From positions 1 to 24,849 of the IMG/VR virus record IMGVR_UViG_3300010148_000109: a stretch of DNA of 24,849 nt; one strand, 5' to 3'. Every line of letters starts with the position of its first letter. Position 1 is the stretch's first letter. The notes under the pieces are model-generated. The model was not told where the DNA came from, did no database searches, and was given only the letters and a program-made list of their open reading frames with translations. The translations under genes were made by a program, and so were the position numbers. Below are positions 14,641 to 21,171 of the stretch, piece by piece. The DNA is from a virus.

Positions 14641-14854
14641 GATAATAGAAGTAGATATAGTAGATAAAAATGGAGAAGTGCATCCTATTGCTATAAATAT
14701 AGACCATATAGTATATATAAGACCATACTATAATAATAAGTCTAATACTTCTGCCGCTATATTCACAAATGAAAAAATGTTTGTTACCGACAAAATTTAT
14801 TCGGAAATTGTAGATATAATAAATAATAAATCGTTAACACCAAAATTTGTATAA
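14633..14854 (+). CDS. FlbD-like small beta protein (73 aa, GTG start)
   Basis: The start is GTG at 14633, overlapping the previous stop by 8 nt; no in-frame ATG occurs until the middle of the protein. The sequence N-I-D-H-I-V-Y-I-R-P-Y, then A-A-I-F-T-N-E-K-M-F-V-T, then Y-S-E-I-V-D-I-I follows the strand-strand-helix plan of FlbD-type small proteins (x-N-x-x-x-I-x-x-I ... T-N-G-x-x-x-x-V-x-E). The function in phages is unknown. A protein with a similar I-N-I-N-N-I-I opening is encoded at 16146-16439 on the other strand. Confidence 0.65.
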   Translation: MSKIIEVDIVDKNGEVHPIAINIDHIVYIRPYYNNKSNTSAAIFTNEKMFVTDKIYSEIVDIINNKSLTPKFV

Positions 14855-14855
14855 A

Positions 14856-15044
14856 ATGTACGGCAAAAAAAAATCAAGCAAAAAAGACATGAATGATTAC
14901 TCTATGCAAAAAGCAGCATATGGTATGAAGGTTCCTAAATATCCTAAAGGCGGAAAGATAAGCTACCTTAAAAAAAGTAGCAAAAAAGCTGCTATGGGTG
15001 GCGAATGTTGTTCTGAAGATTTAATGAGAGAGCAACCAAGATAG
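14856..15044 (+). CDS. Small Lys/Gly-rich protein (62 aa)
   Basis: The frame opens at a TTG at 14847, but the ATG at 14856, one base after the previous stop, is the better start. The product is basic and low in complexity: G-K-K-K-S-S-K-K, Y-G-M-K-V-P-K-Y-P-K-G-G-K and a G-E-C-C end. I recall similar M-x-G-K-K...Y-G-x-K-V-x-K-Y-x-x-G-G tails in small phage proteins from Bacteroidota. It is the last gene before the terminator at 15067. Possibly a capsid-associated basic protein, like the set at 10617-12604. Confidence 0.65.
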   Translation: MYGKKKSSKKDMNDYSMQKAAYGMKVPKYPKGGKISYLKKSSKKAAMGGECCSEDLMREQPR

Positions 15045-15066
15045 ACAGTAATATAATCAGCTGTTT

Positions 15067-15114
15067 GGGAAATGGTAAAAGTGACATGGGGTTGCTTTTG
15101 CTATTCCCTTTTTT
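15067..15114 (+). terminator. Hairpin terminator of the rightward late genes
   Basis: Arms 15067-15081 and 15095-15108 pair over 14 bp (GGGAA...TGGTAAAAG with CTTTTGCTATTCCC, one bulged A, two G-U pairs), with a 13-nt loop followed directly by T6 at 15109-15114. This is a standard intrinsic terminator. The HNH gene starts only 6 nt further on. Confidence 0.75.
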
Positions 15115-15119
15115 ATTAA

Positions 15120-15587
15120 ATGATGAAGGAAATGAACTATGAAAAGAAAGAATGTAGTGGTTGCAATAACATTACATATATATATAATAAGAAGAATAAT
15201 CTTTGCCAGTATTGCTATAAGAAAAAACGTTCTGAAATTTGGCGGCAAAACTCTAAGCCTAAAAAAAGCTATGTAATACCTATACGTAGTAAGAAAGGAA
15301 AAAAAACAGTAACTAAAGACAGAGGATTCTTTGAATCAATCTGGAACAGTAGACCACATATATGTGAAAATTGTTATGAAGATTTAGGAGATCAATATAA
15401 TCCTGTGTATTTTAGTCATATATTAACAAAGGCAGCATATCCATCATTAAGGTACAATGCTGACAATATAAATATTTTATGTTTTAAATGCCATCAAATA
15501 TGGGAGTTCGGAAAAAGAAAGGAAATGAGCATATACAAGAAAAATTGCTTAGTCATACAGACTCTGAAGAGTTTGATCAGGAATTAA
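15120..15587 (+). CDS. HNH family protein with N-terminal zinc ribbon (NinG-like)
   Basis: A 155-aa protein. The N-terminal C12-x2-C15 and C29-x2-C32 form a likely zinc ribbon. The HNH-like region has I-C-E-N-C-Y (C82, C85), F-S-H (H100), N-A-D-N (N116) and C-F-K-C-H (C121, C124, H125) followed by W-E-F-G-K-R-K-E-M. The layout recalls NinG-type recombination proteins and HNH nucleases that nick or cut DNA. The start may be the ATG at 15120, 15123 or 15132. It lies right behind the late terminator, so it depends on readthrough or an unseen promoter. Its TAA overlaps the next ATG as TAATG. A homing nuclease is a less likely alternative. Confidence 0.8.
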   Translation: MMKEMNYEKKECSGCNNITYIYNKKNNLCQYCYKKKRSEIWRQNSKPKKSYVIPIRSKKGKKTVTKDRGFFESIWNSRPHICENCYEDLGDQYNPVYFSHILTKAAYPSLRYNADNINILCFKCHQIWEFGKRKEMSIYKKNCLVIQTLKSLIRN

Positions 15588-15703
15588 TGAGCAATTTAGA
15601 TAAACTTATAAAGCATGATAACTTTATAGAGTGTAAATCATGCGGAGGAAATGTACTTAATGTAGAAGTTAACGGTAAGTGTTGGGTTTGTAATTTAAAG
15701 TAA
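15587..15703 (+). CDS. Zinc-ribbon peptide (38 aa)
   Basis: From the TAATG overlap with the HNH gene the product is 38 aa, containing C-K-S-C-G-G and C-W-V-C, a compact four-cysteine zinc ribbon. The same frame is open from an ATG at 15488, which would give 71 aa overlapping the HNH end by 100 nt; I prefer the coupled start but cannot exclude the longer form. Function unknown; small zinc ribbons can bind DNA or a partner such as RNA polymerase. Confidence 0.6.
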   Translation: MSNLDKLIKHDNFIECKSCGGNVLNVEVNGKCWVCNLK

Positions 15704-15705
15704 AG

Positions 15706-15733
15706 AAAAAGGCAGCTAAAAAACTGCCTTTTA
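15706..15733. terminator. Bidirectional terminator between convergent gene blocks
   Basis: AAAAGGCAG (15707-15715) and CTGCCTTTT (15724-15732) pair perfectly around an 8-nt loop, with T-runs on both strands. It lies 3 nt after the rightward stop and about 40 nt past the end of the leftward RusA gene, as expected for a shared terminator of converging transcripts. Confidence 0.85.
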
Positions 15734-15774
15734 CTCACTTTTAAAATCAAATGTTCTGATGAAGGAACAAGAAC

Positions 15775-16149
15775 CTAGTTGCTAATATACGGAATAACAT
15801 ATATCTTTCCCTCATATCCCCATACTTTTTTTACATTTTTATATGTATGCACATAAGAGTCTTCTTTTGCTAATGCATCTTGAAATGCTTTTATTAAATT
15901 ATCTAGATCTGGTCTTTGCGTGTGTGGTTGGTGTTCCATTTCACGTTTCTTTTTTTTAGACCAAGATTTAGGCATCGGCAAAACAAAAGTCATAGATAAG
16001 GTAGAAGTAATATTATATTTATTTATAAAAGCCTCCTCACGTAAGTCATCACAATACTTGTAATAACGTAAAACACAAGGGCGTTTAGACCAACGATCAC
16101 GTTGAGTCATTCTAGGTTTTGGTATTGGAATAACATTTAATATCATCAT
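15775..16149 (-). CDS. rusA: RusA-family Holliday junction resolvase
   Basis: A 124-aa protein, the usual RusA length. It has the N-terminal strand I-P-I-P-K-P-R-M-T, then L-P-M-P-K-S-W-S-K-K-K, then R-P-D-L-D-N-L-I-K-A-F-Q-D-A-L with D81, D83, K87 and D91, and D97 in the next turn. In the family these acidic residues and the lysine cut four-way DNA junctions, clearing recombination or replication intermediates before packaging. It starts in an ATGA overlap with the preceding gene and is the last leftward gene before the shared terminator. Start M1 or M2 cannot be separated. Confidence 0.9.
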   Translation of the reverse strand: MMILNVIPIPKPRMTQRDRWSKRPCVLRYYKYCDDLREEAFINKYNITSTLSMTFVLPMPKSWSKKKKREMEHQPHTQRPDLDNLIKAFQDALAKEDSYVHTYKNVKKVWGYEGKIYVIPYISN

Positions 16150-16439
16150 ACTAGAGATTCAAGGAAATCTATTTTAGATTCTTTATCTTCTAATCTAACA
16201 CTACAAAAGTAAGCGTCAAATTCATGTATCAATCCATGAACACATATGCTTTTAACTTTTTCCTCTTTTTCTGGTAAGTGTATTTTAGTATCCAATTGAA
16301 TACGTATGCACTCGCATACCCTAACATCATCATTATCAATCCTGCTGTAATAGTCGGTATTATAACAAATAATGTTGTTAATATTAATACGTAATACTTT
16401 GCTGCTTTCAATTTCTGTGAATTTTATAAAATTTTTCAT
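16146..16439 (-). CDS. Hypothetical FlbD-like small protein (97 aa)
   Basis: ATGA overlaps at both ends tie it to the neighbouring genes. V-L-R-I-N-I-N-N-I-I-C-Y near the N-terminus, C-E-C-I-R-I-Q-L-D-T-K-I-H-L in the middle and K-I-D-F-L-E-S-L-V at the end give a strand-strand-helix plan like FlbD-type small proteins and the 14633 product, with an insertion. Several cysteines are present. Function unknown. Confidence 0.7.
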   Translation of the reverse strand: MKNFIKFTEIESSKVLRININNIICYNTDYYSRIDNDDVRVCECIRIQLDTKIHLPEKEEKVKSICVHGLIHEFDAYFCSVRLEDKESKIDFLESLV

Positions 16440-16933
16440 TGGAACAAATTTGTTTGTGAACGTTCACTATAAGACATAAAATTACGCATAAGATCATTAT
16501 AATCAAATGTGTTATTCATTGCTTGCTTAAACGTTATCATACGCAATTCAGGATCATGAACCCTGTATTGAGTATTATTAAATATAAAAACTTTTTCTGG
16601 TAACTTCAAACCTTCAAACATAAATTGCCTAGCTAGATCGGTAGGTTTCCAATAACCTGTAGCTTTTTTACCTTCGGGTGCTTTGTCTTTAGGCATGGGG
16701 ACAACTAATCCCCAATGCCTAAGTTTAGCATAATCACCATTAACAGTTTTAAGTTCTTCAATACAATGTACGTATCTTTCAAACTTAGATAGCCTTACCA
16801 TTTCTCCTAATACCCTAACCATGCTAGAGTTTAGTTTTACAGGATAAAGCTTTACTACTTGCGTACAGCAAGGACAGGTTGTACCATCCCTCCAGTTTTG
16901 TCTTAAATAATCTTTACCTTCTTGTATAGTCAT
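16436..16933 (-). CDS. Conserved phage protein with N-terminal cysteine cluster (165 aa)
   Basis: T-C-P-C-C (C20, C22, C23) near the N-terminus could be part of a metal site. Then come R-V-L-G-E-M-V-R-L and the block G-D-Y-A-K-L-R-H-W-G-L-V, followed by G-Y-W-K-P-T-D-L-A-R-Q-F and V-F-I-F-N-N. I recall the C-P-x-C...K-L-x-x-W-G-L...G-x-W-x-x-T-x-x-G/A-x-x-F pattern as a widespread phage protein of unknown function; the winged-helix-like end (W-x-x-T-x-x-A) could contact DNA. ATGA overlaps with both neighbours indicate one translational unit. Confidence 0.75.
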   Translation of the reverse strand: MTIQEGKDYLRQNWRDGTTCPCCTQVVKLYPVKLNSSMVRVLGEMVRLSKFERYVHCIEELKTVNGDYAKLRHWGLVVPMPKDKAPEGKKATGYWKPTDLARQFMFEGLKLPEKVFIFNNTQYRVHDPELRMITFKQAMNNTFDYNDLMRNFMSYSERSQTNLFQ

Positions 16934-17130
16934 GACTTAGATATCTTTCGTAATACTTCATTAAAATCTGTAACAGCAAGATTATATTCTTCTTCTACTA
17001 GATGTAATAAATCTTTTAATAAGTCAGCTTTTTGTAATGGATCTAGATTATAAAAATCATTACCCCACACAATTTTAATATTATCAAGTTCAGAGTTTAT
17101 CTTGATTCTACTTTTATTTTTAACTTTCAT
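16930..17130 (-). CDS. Hypothetical small protein (66 aa)
   Basis: No recognised domain. A basic start (K-V-K-N-K-S-R-I-K-I-N) is followed by two helices (D-P-L-Q-K-A-D-L-L-K-D-L-L-H-L-V-E-E-E-Y and V-T-D-F-N-E-V-L-R-K-I). Coupled by ATGA on both sides. Probably an early accessory protein. Confidence 0.65.
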   Translation of the reverse strand: MKVKNKSRIKINSELDNIKIVWGNDFYNLDPLQKADLLKDLLHLVEEEYNLAVTDFNEVLRKISKS

Positions 17131-17195
17131 TTCTTATCGTTTTCATTACTAAATATAAATTCTTGTTCATCTCCTGGATCTGATATTATAAACAT
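17127..17195 (-). CDS. 22-codon mini-ORF bridging a gap
   Basis: Starts inside the end of the preceding small gene (29-nt overlap, other frame) and stops in an ATGA overlap with the next one, so it joins two genes otherwise 36 nt apart. The peptide is acidic (S-D-P-G-D-E-Q-E-F). Either a coupling ORF or chance. Confidence 0.35.
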   Translation of the reverse strand: MFIISDPGDEQEFIFSNENDKK

Positions 17196-17331
17196 AACGT
17201 GGTAATCTTTTTGTTAATGACTTAATAGATATTGTAATCTTATGATTAGCAAATAGTACGTCTTGAACAATATGAACATTGTTGTTGTACTTTTTTAAAT
17301 AGTATTTTATTAGATCGTTATTAGACTTCAT
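17167..17331 (-). CDS. Hypothetical small basic protein (54 aa)
   Basis: The frame is open further upstream inside the nuclease gene, but the ATG at 17331, overlapping the nuclease stop by 11 nt, fits the pattern of the genome. The product starts M-K-S-N-N-D-L-I-K-Y-Y-L-K-K-Y, contains a short strand (H-K-I-T-I-S-I-K-S-L) and ends with R-S-R-R. The start resembles small helix-turn-helix-like peptides (L-I-K-Y-Y-L...N-N-x-H-I-V-Q-D), but this is weak. Confidence 0.55.
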   Translation of the reverse strand: MKSNNDLIKYYLKKYNNNVHIVQDVLFANHKITISIKSLTKRLPRYVYNIRSRR

Positions 17332-18061
17332 AGTAGTTAACATAATCTTTAAAGTTAAACTTGTTGTCAATGAATGTTGATTTATACAAGTCAAATAATC
17401 TTTTGTATTTCTCATAACCTTCCATCAATGTTTCAGATGTAGCTTTTACCAACATAGGAATATAAGGTTCTTTCTTTTCTTGTACAACCCAAAAGAAATC
17501 TAACTGATGACCTTCGCCAAACTGGTACCATGCAGCTTGCCTGTCATAGTCATAAAGATATCTAACGGCATGCTTCCAATAAGATATACTACCTTCTTTT
17601 GCTGTCTTCAAATCAACAATAGCTTCGCCAGGAATATAGTTATCCAGCTTACCTTTGCACTTTACACCTTTATACTCCCATTGTAGTATCTTTTGTTTTT
17701 CACCAATACGAAGCATTTCATATATATCGTGGTAATTCTGTAAGCTATCTGCCATATTCTTAATTGTCAAGAAATCGTTATAACGTATAGACTCTTTGTC
17801 TTTGTTGTCTTGTAGCCATTCTTTGTAGGCTTTAGTGCCTCTACGCATACCTGCTGGCATAATGGCATATTTGTCGGCAAAAACATCAGGCTCTAATAAA
17901 TACTCATCATAGTAATTACCAAATGACAATGAATCAGTAGACTTAGTTAGTTTGCCTTTTAGATAGAACTCCAAATGTAAAGGAGATTCTTTTATATACC
18001 CTAACATAGAGTTTGTTAAGTGTGTTGTGTCTGAGTAATAATTGTCATTAGTAATTTTCAT
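17321..18061 (-). CDS. RecE-like PD-(D/E)XK exonuclease
   Basis: A 246-aa nuclease. Residues 46-59 (S-F-G-N-Y-Y-D-E-Y-L-L-E-P-D) match the G-x-x-x-H-x-x-L-L-E-P block of exonuclease VIII/RecE-type proteins, with Tyr where His is usual. The core is W-E-Y-K-G-V-K-C-K-G-K-L-D (D140), then I-V-D-L-K-T-A-K (D150, K152), then D-R-Q-A-A-W-Y at 173-179. These are the metal and catalytic positions of the fold. The family resects DNA ends 5' to 3' for single-strand annealing. No annealing protein is obvious in this window. Starts 14 nt inside the DnaA-like gene. Confidence 0.85.
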   Translation of the reverse strand: MKITNDNYYSDTTHLTNSMLGYIKESPLHLEFYLKGKLTKSTDSLSFGNYYDEYLLEPDVFADKYAIMPAGMRRGTKAYKEWLQDNKDKESIRYNDFLTIKNMADSLQNYHDIYEMLRIGEKQKILQWEYKGVKCKGKLDNYIPGEAIVDLKTAKEGSISYWKHAVRYLYDYDRQAAWYQFGEGHQLDFFWVVQEKKEPYIPMLVKATSETLMEGYEKYKRLFDLYKSTFIDNKFNFKDYVNYYEV

Positions 18062-18440
18062 GGTTTTCTAAATGTTTTGATTTTAAAAAATTGTAAGTGT
18101 TTTTATATACAGCATCTGTAAATAAATCATTCTCATGCGCTTGATAAGCATGCACTATAGTAGAATGATCAAGATTGCATTTCTTTCCTATATACATATA
18201 AGGAGCATTATAGTGTTCTCTAAGTATGCCGTAAAGCATTTGCCTGGCTTGTATATATTCTTTCTTTCTGCTTCTAACTAATAAGTGAGTATCAATAAAA
18301 GAAAAATGAGAATTTATAAGTTCACATATTTTATCAAAGGTATCATGCAATAATATCCTTCTAGGTGGTTTGTTGTCTGATAAACCTACCCAAACATAGG
18401 GATGTATTATTCCCTCATCAAGGTTCCTTTCTCCATGCAT
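18048..18440 (-). CDS. DnaA domain IV-like DNA-binding protein (130 aa)
   Basis: The C-terminal 70 residues follow DnaA domain IV: Y-I-Q-A-R-Q-M-L-Y-G-I-L-R-E (62-75), Y-I-G-K-K-C-N-L-D-H-S-T-I-V-H-A (83-98) and a last helix. D-H-S-T-I-V-H-A is the DnaA signature that contacts the DnaA box. The AAA+ ATPase domain is absent; the first 50 residues are unlike DnaA domains I-III. Such a protein could bind host or phage DnaA boxes, either helping to load the neighbouring helicase at a phage origin or titrating host sites. A perfect DnaA box lies at 21225-21233. Starts 34 nt inside the preceding small gene. Confidence 0.8.
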   Translation of the reverse strand: MHGERNLDEGIIHPYVWVGLSDNKPPRRILLHDTFDKICELINSHFSFIDTHLLVRSRKKEYIQARQMLYGILREHYNAPYMYIGKKCNLDHSTIVHAYQAHENDLFTDAVYKNTYNFLKSKHLENHENY

Positions 18441-18637
18441 TTGATTAAAAGTTTATTTTTAGAAATAAATTCTGATAATGTATAAGTATCCCATACTTCA
18501 TCTATCTTATTATATATATGAAAAGCATCATCTTCATATTTTAAATACATTCTAATGGCTGTGCCTCCAGATACACAAAGTATACTGGTAGGTCTATCTC
18601 CAATAGCGTCTATCAATGAATTAATACTAGTAATCAT
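18407..18637 (-). CDS. Hypothetical small protein (76 aa)
   Basis: The frame opens at 18727, but that upstream part overlaps a well-formed 53-aa gene. The ATG at 18637, overlapping the 53-aa gene's stop by 11 nt, is the likely start. The sequence includes S-I-L-C-V-S-G-G-T-A-I-R-M-Y-L-K-Y and D-A-F-H-I-Y-N-K-I-D-E-V-W, a beta-rich small protein. Family not recognised. Confidence 0.65.
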   Translation of the reverse strand: MITSINSLIDAIGDRPTSILCVSGGTAIRMYLKYEDDAFHIYNKIDEVWDTYTLSEFISKNKLLIKCMEKGTLMRE

Positions 18638-18788
18638 AATATTTAAGTATATAAGATGCAAAAGTAGTAGTAACCTTATATCCATTAAAGTCAAAGTCAG
18701 TACTGTTAGAGTATAGAGTTTCCTCATATCTCTTTATAAATTCTGTTAATTCAGTTTCAGTTAAGTTAGAAAAGTATTCCATTATCAT
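18627..18788 (-). CDS. Hypothetical small protein (53 aa)
   Basis: Fills the gap between the NinB-like gene (5 nt away) and the 76-aa gene (11-nt overlap). It opens M-I-M-E-Y-F-S-N-L-T-E-T-E-L-T-E-F-I-K-R, then F-N-G-Y-K-V-T-T-T-F-A-S-Y. Tight packing supports it as a real gene. Function unknown. Confidence 0.6.
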   Translation of the reverse strand: MIMEYFSNLTETELTEFIKRYEETLYSNSTDFDFNGYKVTTTFASYILKYYDY

Positions 18789-18792
18789 TAAT

Positions 18793-19242
18793 CTAAATTA
18801 GGTTCCCATAATATGAATCTCGGTCTGGTATATACAAACCATATTCTGCCCACATTTTTTGGACACTAGCTATAAAGATACCAAATTCTTTGGAGTTCAT
18901 CTTGCTAGGAGTCTTACCTTCTGAGCGAGAAATAATCGGCACAGATAAAACCTCCTTTACCATAAAGTCATCACCAAGTATTTGCTTTAAATTATAAGAA
19001 TGTATATCATCTTTAGTTATAGGCTCTCCTATATATTCATCTAAAAACTCCTTAATTAAAGGAATAATAAATCCCCAATAAAAAGCATTTTGTTTTAGAC
19101 TGCGATGATTGTGATATTCTTTTACTGTTATAAGAGCGTTCTTATCTTCAAACCTAGCAAGTGTAGCTTCCCATACCTCTCTATTGTATGGTACTATTTT
19201 TCTACCACTAAAACGGATCGGTATAATCATTTCCTGTGCCAT
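18793..19242 (-). CDS. NinB-like recombination protein
   Basis: The frame is open from 19320, but the first 26 residues lie wholly within the helicase gene and look unlike protein. The ATG at 19242 (M-A-Q-E-M-I-I-P-I-R) gives 149 aa and a 35-nt overlap with helicase. The motif R-S-L-K-Q-N-A-F-Y-W-G (47-57) followed by I-x-E-F-L-D-E-Y-I-G and D-D-I-H-S-Y-N-L-K is typical of NinB/Orf-like phage proteins. In lambda, NinB (Orf) assists RecA-type recombination by binding SSB and single-stranded DNA. Next to helicase, RecE-like nuclease and RusA, a recombination-mediator role fits. Family call by motif only. Confidence 0.65.
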   Translation of the reverse strand: MAQEMIIPIRFSGRKIVPYNREVWEATLARFEDKNALITVKEYHNHRSLKQNAFYWGFIIPLIKEFLDEYIGEPITKDDIHSYNLKQILGDDFMVKEVLSVPIISRSEGKTPSKMNSKEFGIFIASVQKMWAEYGLYIPDRDSYYGNLI

Positions 19243-20581
19243 AATATAAATTGTTATAGTTACTTTTTTCTTCGTATTCTTTAAATTGATTAGTAGGTAG
19301 GTTAAACATAGTTCTGCCAATACCAGTACCAGTATTTCTACCTTTAGCTACAATAAGCTCTGCCTCTTGTTCAGGCTCATTCATTGTGTTATGGTCGTAA
19401 TAGTCAGGTCTATGTATAAGAATAATGTTATCTGCATCATTCTCAATACTACCTGATTCACGTAAGTCAGACATCTGAGGTCTAGAAGCTTTGCGACTTT
19501 CAGCTTGTCGTGATAACTGAGCAAGCATAATAACTGGTATGTTCAGTTCTTTAGCAATCTCATTTTTCATTACAGAAGATATGTATGCAACCTCCTGTTC
19601 ACGACTACGACTATTGTTTTGATATCTTATCAATTGCAAATAATCAACGATAACAACATCAATATCGTGCTTAGTCTTTAGATATTTAATCTTTGCTATA
19701 ATATCATTAAGCTTGTTAGATGTGTCGTCAATGATTATGTATTCATCACGTATCAAAGCAAAAGTATCGGCAAAGTCCTTCTGTTTACTATAATAGTACC
19801 CTTCTTCTCTAAAGTTAGATATATTAACATTATTATCAATTGCTAGTAGTCTTGTTACCAGTTGATTAAAAGACATCTCTAAACTAAAGAAAGGGACTCT
19901 AAAGCCTTGTTTTGATATATTTAGTAGTAAGTTAAGACCAAGTGCAGTTTTGCCCATAGAAGGTCTGCCTGCAACAATGGTAATAGTCTGTGGATCAAAA
20001 CCATAAATGATATTATCTAATGCATTTATTTTTGTTCTAATGACTTTTTTATCACTATTAAAACTGTTATGAAAATCCAAAAGCAAATCATAAGCGGATT
20101 TACTACTTGCATTATTTTCAAATATATCCAAGATTGATTTACGTGCTTTTTCTGATAATTCATTTAGATCTTTTTTGTTTACAACATTCATAAATATTTC
20201 CTGAGTTAGAAGAAGTAGTTTGCGTCTAACGTGATGTTCGTGCAAAACTTTAATCTGTTCTTCTAATCCTTTGTCAATATTTACTCCATGATCTAATAGA
20301 CCTACAAGGTAATCATTTACCTTCTGTATATCCAACAGCTTGAATATCTCAAAGCTTGATAGCTTATCTAAGACTACGTCTTTGTCTAAGCTTTTAAAGT
20401 TATTTTCAGTAAGTATTTTAGATATAGCCTTATTCTTCTCGTCAAAGAAATATTCAGTTTGTAGCTTGTCTTTGTACTGTGTATATAATTCATAGCTTTT
20501 CAGCATACTGCCTAATACACGCTTTTCAATGACAAGATTGTTAGCATTGCTATAGGCACTATCAATAAGGTTTAGGCTCAT
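19208..20581 (-). CDS. dnaB: Replicative DNA helicase, DnaB family
   Basis: 457 aa, full length for the family. The N-terminal helical domain (about 12-150) starts I-E-K-R-V-L-G-S-M-L. The RecA-like ATPase core has Walker A G-R-P-S-M-G-K-T (205-212), catalytic S-L-E-M (E235), Walker B V-V-I-V-D-Y-L-Q-L-I (309-318), Q-L-S-R (354-357) and D-L-R-E-S-G-S-I-E-N-D-A-D. As a hexameric ring it unwinds DNA 5' to 3' on the lagging strand and works with the primase encoded upstream. A 118-nt gap with a hairpin precedes it, so its expression may be reduced or separately controlled. No loader gene is recognised here, unless the DnaA-like protein helps. Confidence 0.95.
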   Translation of the reverse strand: MSLNLIDSAYSNANNLVIEKRVLGSMLKSYELYTQYKDKLQTEYFFDEKNKAISKILTENNFKSLDKDVVLDKLSSFEIFKLLDIQKVNDYLVGLLDHGVNIDKGLEEQIKVLHEHHVRRKLLLLTQEIFMNVVNKKDLNELSEKARKSILDIFENNASSKSAYDLLLDFHNSFNSDKKVIRTKINALDNIIYGFDPQTITIVAGRPSMGKTALGLNLLLNISKQGFRVPFFSLEMSFNQLVTRLLAIDNNVNISNFREEGYYYSKQKDFADTFALIRDEYIIIDDTSNKLNDIIAKIKYLKTKHDIDVVIVDYLQLIRYQNNSRSREQEVAYISSVMKNEIAKELNIPVIMLAQLSRQAESRKASRPQMSDLRESGSIENDADNIILIHRPDYYDHNTMNEPEQEAELIVAKGRNTGTGIGRTMFNLPTNQFKEYEEKSNYNNLYYGTGNDYTDPF

Positions 20582-20606
20582 TTTAAAGATTTTAAAAGTA
20601 AAAAGT

Positions 20607-20668
20607 AAAAAAGGGAGAAAGATGGATAGCTTGAGGTAGAAACTTTAAATGCTCCTTCTCCCCTTTTT
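20607..20668 (-). terminator. Candidate terminator or leader hairpin before helicase gene
   Basis: On the leftward strand, AAAAAGGGGAGAAG (20668-20655) can pair with CTTTCTCCCTTTTTT (20621-20607) over about 12 bp with one bulge. T-rich sequence follows (TTTTTTACTTTTTACTTTT). The loop of about 34 nt is long for an intrinsic terminator, so attenuation or mRNA protection is possible instead. The rest of the 118-nt gap shows no convincing promoter. Confidence 0.4.
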
Positions 20669-20699
20669 ACTGAACAGTCATGGCTAAATGACTAAAAGA

Positions 20700-21143
20700 T
20701 TATTTATACTTGTTAATGAACTGCGTAGCAGATGATTTTAACAAAGTATTTCCATCAATAGCTTGACTAACTTCCTGTGCTTCTGTCATAGGTACGTTAG
20801 GATTCTTTTGTATGATATCCTTAACCCACTTTACTTGTCCAGCACTAGCTGTTGCATTAGGATCGCTAGGAGCGTAGTTAGCATTGCTTTTATTGTATCC
20901 ATTGTTGTTATACTGTTTCTTATAACCACCGTTGTTGTATGGCTTTTTGTAGCCTGTGTCTTCAACCTTGTGGTTTTCGTTAGCAGCAATAATAACATCA
21001 TAATAGAAATCAATAGCTTTTAACATGATTTCTTTTTTCTCTTCAACACTAACAGCTTTCTTGTAAGTTTCAGAGTTCAAACAAGCAGCGTTTGCTAGGT
21101 TTACAGATTGTCCAATAATGATTTCATTTCTTCTTGAATCCAT
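20700..21143 (-). CDS. Low-complexity-linker protein, possibly ssDNA- or replication-associated (147 aa)
   Basis: Three parts are visible. The N-terminal helical domain (1-58) opens R-R-N-E-I-I-I-G-Q-S-V-N-L-A-N. A disordered Asn/Gly/Tyr/Lys-rich linker (about 59-92) repeats G-Y-K-K and Y-N-N-N-G-Y. A C-terminal 45 residues (A-S-A-G-Q-V-K-W-V-K-D-I-I, then A-T-Q-F-I-N-K-Y-K) resembles the short S-x-x-Q-x-x-x-I-x-x-L helix module at the ends of many phage replication proteins. The N-terminal G-x-x-V-N-L-A motif recurs in phage early proteins near single-strand-binding genes (recollection). Own promoter, own leader with two-codon ORF, and the hairpin after it suggest high independent expression. 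No OB-fold is seen. Confidence 0.7.
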   Translation of the reverse strand: MDSRRNEIIIGQSVNLANAACLNSETYKKAVSVEEKKEIMLKAIDFYYDVIIAANENHKVEDTGYKKPYNNGGYKKQYNNNGYNKSNANYAPSDPNATASAGQVKWVKDIIQKNPNVPMTEAQEVSQAIDGNTLLKSSATQFINKYK

Positions 21144-21156
21144 TTCAATTCATTTA
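21141..21156 (-). promoter_or_regulatory. Repeated start-region element with two-codon ORF, copy 2
   Basis: The leftward strand reads TAAATGAATTGAAATG, identical to 14178-14193; the final ATG is the start at 21143. The two-codon ORF (ATG-AAT-TGA) occupies 21153-21145. AATAATTATT lies directly upstream in both copies. Confidence 0.6.
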
Positions 21157-21171
21157 ATAATTATTAAAAAG

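Noticed and set aside
16229-16411. 60-aa leftward frame with a hydrophobic, membrane-like segment
   Set aside because: Nested wholly inside the 16146-16439 gene, which has ATGA overlaps at both ends; the nested frame has no coupling and no upstream signal.
16456-16467. Perfect 12-bp palindrome GTGAACGTTCAC
   Set aside because: Lies inside coding sequence; several 12-bp palindromes are expected by chance in 25 kb.
18637-18727. Upstream extension of the 76-aa gene to a start at 18727
   Set aside because: The extra residues are Leu/Thr-rich and overlap a better 53-aa frame whose stop joins the 18637 start.
20763-21023. Rightward 86-aa frame with Leu/Ile/Val-rich sequence opposite the low-complexity protein
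   Set aside because: Antisense to a well-supported gene and explained by its Asn/Tyr/Lys-rich codons read backwards.
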